Below, piece after piece: positions 59,406 through 64,000 of a stretch of DNA of 64,000 bases; the stretch's first letter is position 1, and each line of letters begins with the position of its first letter. The stretch spans positions 868,001 to 932,000 of the forward strand of contig NZ_CP022527.1 of NCBI RefSeq assembly GCF_002237445.1. Direction: 5' to 3'. The stretch is from Neisseria sp. KEM232. Lineage in GTDB: Bacteria; Pseudomonadota; Gammaproteobacteria; Burkholderiales; Neisseriaceae. The translations under genes and the position numbers were made by a program. Below the pieces are notes generated by a model. That model did no database searches. It was not told the origin of the DNA and saw only the letters and a list, made by a program, of their open reading frames with translations.

Positions 59406-59465
59406 CTTTCAGAAACGTCATTCCCGCGTTTATGCCCCGAAGGGGTATAGGCGGGAACGGCCTTT
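59406..59465. repeat. dRS3-type repeat with nested palindrome
   Basis: tcagaaacgtcattcccgcg leads into a nested palindrome (ttcccgc...ggcgggaa enclosing tatgcccc/ggggtata). It lies between aroE and the ampG 3' end and may serve as ampG terminator. Confidence 0.65.
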
Positions 59466-60995
59466 TCAGACGGCCTGATTGTTGCGGTAAATCTTTTTGT
59501 CCACCAGATACACCAGCAGCAGCACGGGCAGGCCGAGCAGGGCGGTGAAGAGGAAGAAGCCGGGGTAGCCTATGCTTTCCACCATCGTGCCCGAGTAGCC
59601 GCCCAGCGTTTTCGGCAACAGGGTCATCAGCGAACTCAAAATGGCATATTGCACGGCGGTGAAGCGGATATTGGTGAGCACCGACAAAAAGGCGACGAAC
59701 ACCGCGCCCGCCAGCCCCGAGGCAAGATTGTCGCTGCCGACGGCCAGATACATCAGCGTCAGATCGCGGCCTTGGTAGGCCAGGGCGACAAAGAGCAGGT
59801 TGGTGGCCGCCGCCAGCACCGCGCCCAGCATCATCATTTTCATCAGCGAATAACGCTGCGACAGCGCGCCGCCGACAAAACCGCCCGCAATCGCCATCAG
59901 CACGCCGAAGGTCTTCACCGCCCAGGCGATTTCCTCTTTGCTGAAGCCCAAGTCCTGATAGAAAACATTGGAAATCACGCCCGCCACGATGTCGGAAATG
60001 CGGTAGAGGCCGATTAAGGCCAGAAGCAGCAGGGCTGAGCGGCCGTAGCGGCGGAAAAAATCGGTTACGGGCGATACCCAGGTCTGCACGGCCAAAGCGG
60101 CGGGCGCGACTTTCGCCGTCACCAGCAGCGCACCCGCCGCCGCCGCCGAGGCCAACGCCGCGGCCAGCCGCAGCGTCTCCCACGCCAGGCCCGACAAAGC
60201 GCCGTCCGCCTTCGGCAGCAGGCCGCCGACCCAAACGAAGGCGGCGACAAAAGCCGACACCGCGCCCAAAAACAGCAGCACCAGCCGCAGATGGTCGAGC
60301 GGCGGGCAAGACGTTTGCACGGCAGCAGCCGCTTCCGGCTCGCGCATCAGCAGCGTCGTCAGCACACCCGCCGCCATTACCGCCGCCATCGCCAGATAAG
60401 TCTGCCGCCACGCCTCATAAGAATAATGTTCTGCCGCCGAGCCCAGTTTCGCCGCCAGAAACAACGCCCCCGCCCCCGACACCACCATGCCGATGCGGTA
60501 GCCCGCGCTATACGTTGCCGACATCACCGACTGCATCGCCGCATCGCCCGCCGCCGCCTCGATGCGGTAGGCGTCGATAACGATGTCCTGCGTCGCCGAA
60601 GAAAAACCCAGCAGCACCGCCGCGGCCGCCATCAGCCGCAGAGCCTGCGGATCGGCGGGGTCGACCATCGCCATCGCCGCCGCCGCCGACACCACGCCCG
60701 CCTGCGCCAGCAGCAGCCACGAGCGACGCCGCCCCAGCATTTTGTGCAAAAACGGCAGCGGCAGGGAATTGACCAGCGGCGCCCAGACGAATTTGAAGGA
60801 ATAGGCCAGCGCCGCCCAGCTGAACATCGTCACCGTCTCCCGCGCCACGCCCGCCTCGCGCAGCCACAGCGACAGGCTGGAAAAAATCAGCAGAATGGGC
60901 ATGCCGGCGGAAATGCCTAGGAAAAACAGGATAATGGCGCGGGAGTCGGTGTAGGCGGCAAAGGCGGAACGCCGGCCGGGAGAAGGTTTGTTCAT
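59466..60995 (-). CDS. ampG: AmpG-like muropeptide permease
   Basis: Inner-membrane importer of GlcNAc-anhydroMurNAc peptides released by lytic transglycosylases. The 509 residues from MNKPSPGRR have about 14 spans, as in AmpG rather than 12-span MFS. Motifs: GISAGMPILLIFSSLSLWLR, WAALAYSFKFVWAPLVNSLP, LGRRRSWLLLAQ, SSATQDIVIDAYRIE and DNLASGLAGAVFVAFLSVLT. An in-frame ATG ten codons earlier (61025) is possible. AmgK at 53764 fits the same recycling route. Confidence 0.9.
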   Translation of the reverse strand: MNKPSPGRRSAFAAYTDSRAIILFFLGISAGMPILLIFSSLSLWLREAGVARETVTMFSWAALAYSFKFVWAPLVNSLPLPFLHKMLGRRRSWLLLAQAGVVSAAAAMAMVDPADPQALRLMAAAAVLLGFSSATQDIVIDAYRIEAAAGDAAMQSVMSATYSAGYRIGMVVSGAGALFLAAKLGSAAEHYSYEAWRQTYLAMAAVMAAGVLTTLLMREPEAAAAVQTSCPPLDHLRLVLLFLGAVSAFVAAFVWVGGLLPKADGALSGLAWETLRLAAALASAAAAGALLVTAKVAPAALAVQTWVSPVTDFFRRYGRSALLLLALIGLYRISDIVAGVISNVFYQDLGFSKEEIAWAVKTFGVLMAIAGGFVGGALSQRYSLMKMMMLGAVLAAATNLLFVALAYQGRDLTLMYLAVGSDNLASGLAGAVFVAFLSVLTNIRFTAVQYAILSSLMTLLPKTLGGYSGTMVESIGYPGFFLFTALLGLPVLLLVYLVDKKIYRNNQAV

Positions 60996-61035
60996 GGGGA
61001 ATACGGGTGCGGGCAAAGGCGGCATTGTAGCAAAA

Positions 61036-61066
61036 AGGCCGTCTGAAAGTTTTCAGACGGCCTTTG
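61036..61066. terminator. DUS-pair hairpin in the ampG / membrane-protein promoter gap
   Basis: AG-DUS arms with a tight gttttc loop between divergent genes. Because both neighbours start here, it is more likely an uptake signal or insulator than a terminator. Confidence 0.5.
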
Positions 61067-61149
61067 CGCTCGGCGGACACCGGATTCCCAAATATTCCGT
61101 TGTAAAATGCGCGCCCCGAAAGCAATCAACAATCAATAAGGAAAACATC

Positions 61150-62010
61150 ATGCGCGACACAGAAAACTATTACGGCTACGGCGGCTACGGCAGCGACTAC
61201 GATAACGGCGTGCCCTATCTGCTCGATGCCCCTTCGTGGCGGCCGATAGGCGACATTGCAGTATGGCTCAAACACACGCTGCTGCTGGTCGGCGGCAGGC
61301 TGCCCCAGTGGATTTTGGCGATACTGCTGATGCTGGTCAGCATTGTGGTCATGGCATGGGGATCGTTTTTTGCGATGGCCGCGCTGGATATACAAACGGC
61401 AACGGCGCAGCATAAATGGTGGGCTTATGTGCTGTCGTTTGCGGTTCTTTTATTTGTACAGATGCTGCCCCTGCTTTTTGCCGCCGGATTCGTCTCGATA
61501 GCGGCGGGGGTGTCGGAAGAGCGCTCGTTTGTGTTCGGCCGCCTGTTCAGCGGCTTTGGCGAACGGAAATGGGTATTGGTGAGGCTGTATCTGTTTTGGT
61601 TCTTGGCAGCGACGGCCTGTTTGATGGCAGTGGCAAATCTGAAAAATCCCGGCGAGAGCAGGATTTTTTGGGCACTTTTCGGCATCGTCCCCCTGTTTTT
61701 CCTGTGCAACTGGATGTCGCTGCCGCTGATTATGCTGCAAGGCGTGCCCGCCGCCAAAGCCATGTGGATGAGTCTGACGGGCAGCCTGAAAAATATTGCC
61801 CAGCTGGGCGTCTTTCTGTTGATAACGCTCGTGCTGGGATATGGCGCAGTGACATTGTTGCTGTTCAAAACCGCCAAAATGACAGTCGAACACAACAACC
61901 TGATATTTGCGGCCGGTCTGCTGCTGTTTTATGCAGTCGTGTTTCCGCTGCTTCCGGTAATCAGCTACGTCTCCTACCGCAACATCTGGACGACCAGCCC
62001 GCTGAAATAA
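61150..62010 (+). CDS. Multi-span membrane protein, BPSS1780-like
   Basis: A 286-residue protein with a Gly/Tyr-rich N-terminus (YYGYGGYGSDYDNG) followed by six or so spans (WILAILLMLVSIVVMAWGSF; AVLLFVQMLPLLFAAGFVSI; LGVFLLITLVLGYGAVTLLL). The layout resembles betaproteobacterial BPSS1780-family proteins of unknown function. The ATG at 61150 has AAGGAAAACATC ahead. One simDUS/king-type element lies inside near 61791. Confidence 0.6.
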   Translation: MRDTENYYGYGGYGSDYDNGVPYLLDAPSWRPIGDIAVWLKHTLLLVGGRLPQWILAILLMLVSIVVMAWGSFFAMAALDIQTATAQHKWWAYVLSFAVLLFVQMLPLLFAAGFVSIAAGVSEERSFVFGRLFSGFGERKWVLVRLYLFWFLAATACLMAVANLKNPGESRIFWALFGIVPLFFLCNWMSLPLIMLQGVPAAKAMWMSLTGSLKNIAQLGVFLLITLVLGYGAVTLLLFKTAKMTVEHNNLIFAAGLLLFYAVVFPLLPVISYVSYRNIWTTSPLK

Positions 62011-62022
62011 GCATCCCGCAGC

Positions 62023-62066
62023 GAAAGGCCGTCTGAAAACCGTGTTTGCGGTTTTCAGACGGCCTC
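62023..62066. terminator. DUS-pair terminator
   Basis: AG-DUS arms extended by aaaaccg/cggtttt, 12 bp after the membrane-protein stop. Confidence 0.75.
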
Positions 62067-62108
62067 CTTGTTATAATCCGCCGCCAAGCAACCCACGAAA
62101 GCCCAGCC

Positions 62109-63401
62109 ATGCAATTCTCCCGATTCGGCCAAAAATTCACCCGCCAAAGCGGCATCCTGCAACTGATGGACGACCTCGGCCGTGCCCTGTCTGAAGGCAA
62201 ACCCGTCAATATGCTCGGCGGCGGCAACCCCGCCCACATTCCCGCCGTGCAGCAGGCTTTCGCCGACACCCTGCGCCAAATCGCCGACAACGGCGCCGCC
62301 ATCGAAAGCCTCGCCAACTACTCCACCCCGCAGGGCGACGCCCGCCTGATCGCCGCCCTGGCCGCCTACTTCCGCCGCCAATACGGCTGGGACATCGGCG
62401 AAGAAAACATCGCCCTGACCAACGGCTCGCAAAACGCCTTCTTCTATCTCTTCAACCTGTTCGGCGGCCCATTCGACGATAACAACGACAAATCCATCCT
62501 GCTTCCCTTCGCCCCCGAATACATCGGCTACGCCGACGCCCACATCGATGCCCCCCGCTTCATCTCCGTCCCCCCGCAAATCGAGCACACACAATACCAA
62601 GGCCAAGACGGCTTCTTCAAATACCGCGTCGACTTCCCCGCCCTCGAAAACCTGCCCGAACTGCAAAACGGCCAAATCGGCGCCATCTGCTGCTCCCGCC
62701 CCACCAACCCCAGCGGCAACGTCCTCACCGACGACGAAATGGCACGCCTCGACGCCCTTGCCCGCGCCCACCACATCCCACTCATCATCGACAACGCCTA
62801 CGGCCTGCCCTTTCCCGACATCATCCACGTCCCCGCCCGCCTTACCTGGCACGACAACATCATCCTCTGTTTCAGCCTGTCCAAAACCGGCCTACCCGGC
62901 GTGCGCACCGGCATCGTCGTCGCCGCCCCCGAAGTTATCCGCGCAATCGGCAGCCTGAACGCCATCACCAACCTCGCCCCCACCCGCTTCGGTGCCGCCA
63001 TCGCCGCCCCCCTAATCGAAAGCGGCAAACTGCAACAGCTCTCCGCCGACGAAATCCAACCCTTCTACCAAAAACAGGCCGATCTCGCCGTCTCCATTCT
63101 CAAAAAACACTTTTCAGGCAACCTGAAAGAGCGCCTGCTTATCCACCAACCCGAAGGCGCCATCTTCCTCTGGCTCAACTTCCCCGGCCTGCCCGTCCCC
63201 GCGCAAACCCTCTACCAGCGCCTCAAAGCACGCGGCACCCTCATCATCCCCGGCGAGCCCTTCTTTATCGGCTTCGATACTGCCGACTACCCCCACGCCC
63301 GCGAATGCATCCGCATCAGCATCGCCCAAAACGAAGCAACGCTGGAACAAGGCATCGCCGCCATCGCCGAAGAAGTGAAACGCGCGTTCGCCGAAGCCTA
63401 A
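62109..63401 (+). CDS. avtA: Valine-pyruvate aminotransferase
   Basis: PLP fold-type I aminotransferase that interconverts valine/alanine and their keto acids. The 430 residues have NMLGGGNPAHIPAVQQAF at the N-terminus, LTNGSQNAFFYLFNLF, PTNPSGNVLTDDE, IIDNAYGLPFP and the PLP-lysine motif CFSLSKTGLPGVRTGIVV. The C-terminal Arg in ECIRISIAQ binds the substrate carboxylate. The ATG at 62109 is chosen by homology over 62046, which lies in a DUS. Confidence 0.93.
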   Translation: MQFSRFGQKFTRQSGILQLMDDLGRALSEGKPVNMLGGGNPAHIPAVQQAFADTLRQIADNGAAIESLANYSTPQGDARLIAALAAYFRRQYGWDIGEENIALTNGSQNAFFYLFNLFGGPFDDNNDKSILLPFAPEYIGYADAHIDAPRFISVPPQIEHTQYQGQDGFFKYRVDFPALENLPELQNGQIGAICCSRPTNPSGNVLTDDEMARLDALARAHHIPLIIDNAYGLPFPDIIHVPARLTWHDNIILCFSLSKTGLPGVRTGIVVAAPEVIRAIGSLNAITNLAPTRFGAAIAAPLIESGKLQQLSADEIQPFYQKQADLAVSILKKHFSGNLKERLLIHQPEGAIFLWLNFPGLPVPAQTLYQRLKARGTLIIPGEPFFIGFDTADYPHARECIRISIAQNEATLEQGIAAIAEEVKRAFAEA

Positions 63402-63408
63402 ACCGCTC

Positions 63409-63450
63409 AGAGGCCGTCTGAAAACCCGTCAAACCGGTTTTCAGACGGCA
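63409..63450. terminator. Mixed DUS-pair terminator after avtA
   Basis: An AG-DUS faces the inverse of ATGCCGTCTGAA with an aaaacc/ggtttt stem extension, directly after avtA. Confidence 0.65.
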
Positions 63451-63476
63451 TCCCACCCAACCGAAAGGACAGCACC

Positions 63477-64000
63477 ATGAACTTCCAAAACCTGCTCAAC
63501 CAAGTACTCGACGGCGTACAAAAAACCGCCGGCGACAAAAACCTGCTCGGCAAAATCGGCGGCGGCACGGCCGCAGTCGGCCTCGCCTCCATGCTGCTGG
63601 GCAAAAAAACCCGCAAAAACCTGCTGAAAACCGGCTCGTCCGCCGCCCTCGGCGCACTGGCCTACCACGCCTACCAAAGCTGGCAGCAAAGCCGCAACAC
63701 CGAAACCCCGCCCGCGCAAAACGCCTTCGCGCCGCAGGGCACGCAAAGCGAAGACAGCGGCCGCCTCATCCTCAAAACCATGATTGCCGCCGCCGCGGCC
63801 GACGGCAGCATAGACGAAACCGAACGCAGCCTGATCGAACAGGAAAGCGGCAGCAGCGAAGAGAGCCAATGGCTGCTGGCCGAAACCCGCAACCCTGCCG
63901 CCCCCGCCGAACTGGCCGCCCTGGCAGGCGGCAACACCGCCGCCGCAGCCGAAGCCTACCTTGCCGCCCGCATGGTGTGCGGCGAACTCTCGCGCAAAGA
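63477..64000 (+). CDS. DUF533 / TerB-like protein (3' end beyond window)
   Basis: The first 174 codons are present. The N-terminus MNFQNLLNQVLDGVQKTAGD is followed by a Gly-rich hydrophobic segment (LLGKIGGGTAAVGLASMLLG), basic residues KKTRKNLL and GALAYHAYQSWQQ. Then LILKTMIAAAAADGSIDETE is the TerB/DUF533 core, where an Asp/Glu-rich helix pair may bind metal. Family members (YebE-like) are inner-membrane-associated and of unknown role. GAAAGGACAGCACC precedes the ATG. Confidence 0.85.
   Translation, partial: MNFQNLLNQVLDGVQKTAGDKNLLGKIGGGTAAVGLASMLLGKKTRKNLLKTGSSAALGALAYHAYQSWQQSRNTETPPAQNAFAPQGTQSEDSGRLILKTMIAAAAADGSIDETERSLIEQESGSSEESQWLLAETRNPAAPAELAALAGGNTAAAAEAYLAARMVCGELSRK

Overview
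This 64-kb window is chromosomal DNA from a Neisseria-type betaproteobacterium. Copies of the neisserial DNA uptake sequence (DUS), mostly the AGGCCGTCTGAA dialect, occur throughout, often as inverted pairs acting as terminators. Gene content is neisserial: an isc cluster, System II cytochrome c maturation (ccsB/resB) followed by a di-haem cytochrome c4 and engB, lptD/surA/amgK, a Slam-type protein, Correia-like repeats and dRS3-like repeats. The prevalence of AG-DUS over ATGCCGTCTGAA points to a commensal lineage rather than gonococcus or meningococcus; this is an inference. I saw no rRNA, tRNA, CRISPR array or prophage.

Layout. 0-1.1 kb: 5' part of clpA, then clpS. 1.4-3.1 kb: two unassigned genes, the second bounded by direct repeats. 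3.2-7.4 kb: mfd, interrupted in frame by a 247-codon Hint/intein-like domain with all splice-site residues. 7.4-16.2 kb: sbcB, a membrane-anchored spermidine-synthase-like protein, a TonB-dependent siderophore receptor, a DASS transporter and a YeiH-family protein. 16.5-25.4 kb: a modified isc locus on the minus strand. In transcription order it is iscR, iscS, brnT, brnA, an NlpE-like lipoprotein gene, iscU, an HhH gene, iscA, (convergent arfA), hscB, hscA, a TIGR02328 gene, fdx, iscX and a second spermidine-synthase-like gene. A near-consensus type-1 IscR site overlaps the iscR promoter. 25.6-36.6 kb: lldD, an IS graveyard, ccsB/resB, cytochrome c4, engB, a TlpA-like thioredoxin, a thioesterase, CYTH and HemJ-like genes, and lrgAB. 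36.7-47.4 kb: parC, a PilS/PilR-type two-component pair, a Slam gene, an outer-membrane barrel gene and purH. 47.6-64 kb: glnE, surA-lptD with divergent amgK, a late acyltransferase, an Nramp-related transporter without the metal-site motifs, mtgA-aroE, ampG, a membrane protein, avtA and the start of a DUF533 gene.

Envelope construction and recycling are well represented (LptD/SurA, acyltransferase, MtgA, AmpG, AmgK, LrgAB, Slam). Iron-sulphur and haem-protein biogenesis is also prominent (Isc system, CcsB/ResB, cytochrome c4, HemJ-like).

The most unusual feature is the toxin-type Hint domain inside Mfd. Next are the BrnT/BrnA toxin-antitoxin pair translationally coupled to iscS inside the isc operon, and an IS630-type remnant whose outer end nearly matches the Correia-like repeat ends in the same window. 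Repeats and mobile remnants concentrate around 16.2-16.6, 21.1, 26.9-27.5, 31.0, 44.1 and 45.6 kb.
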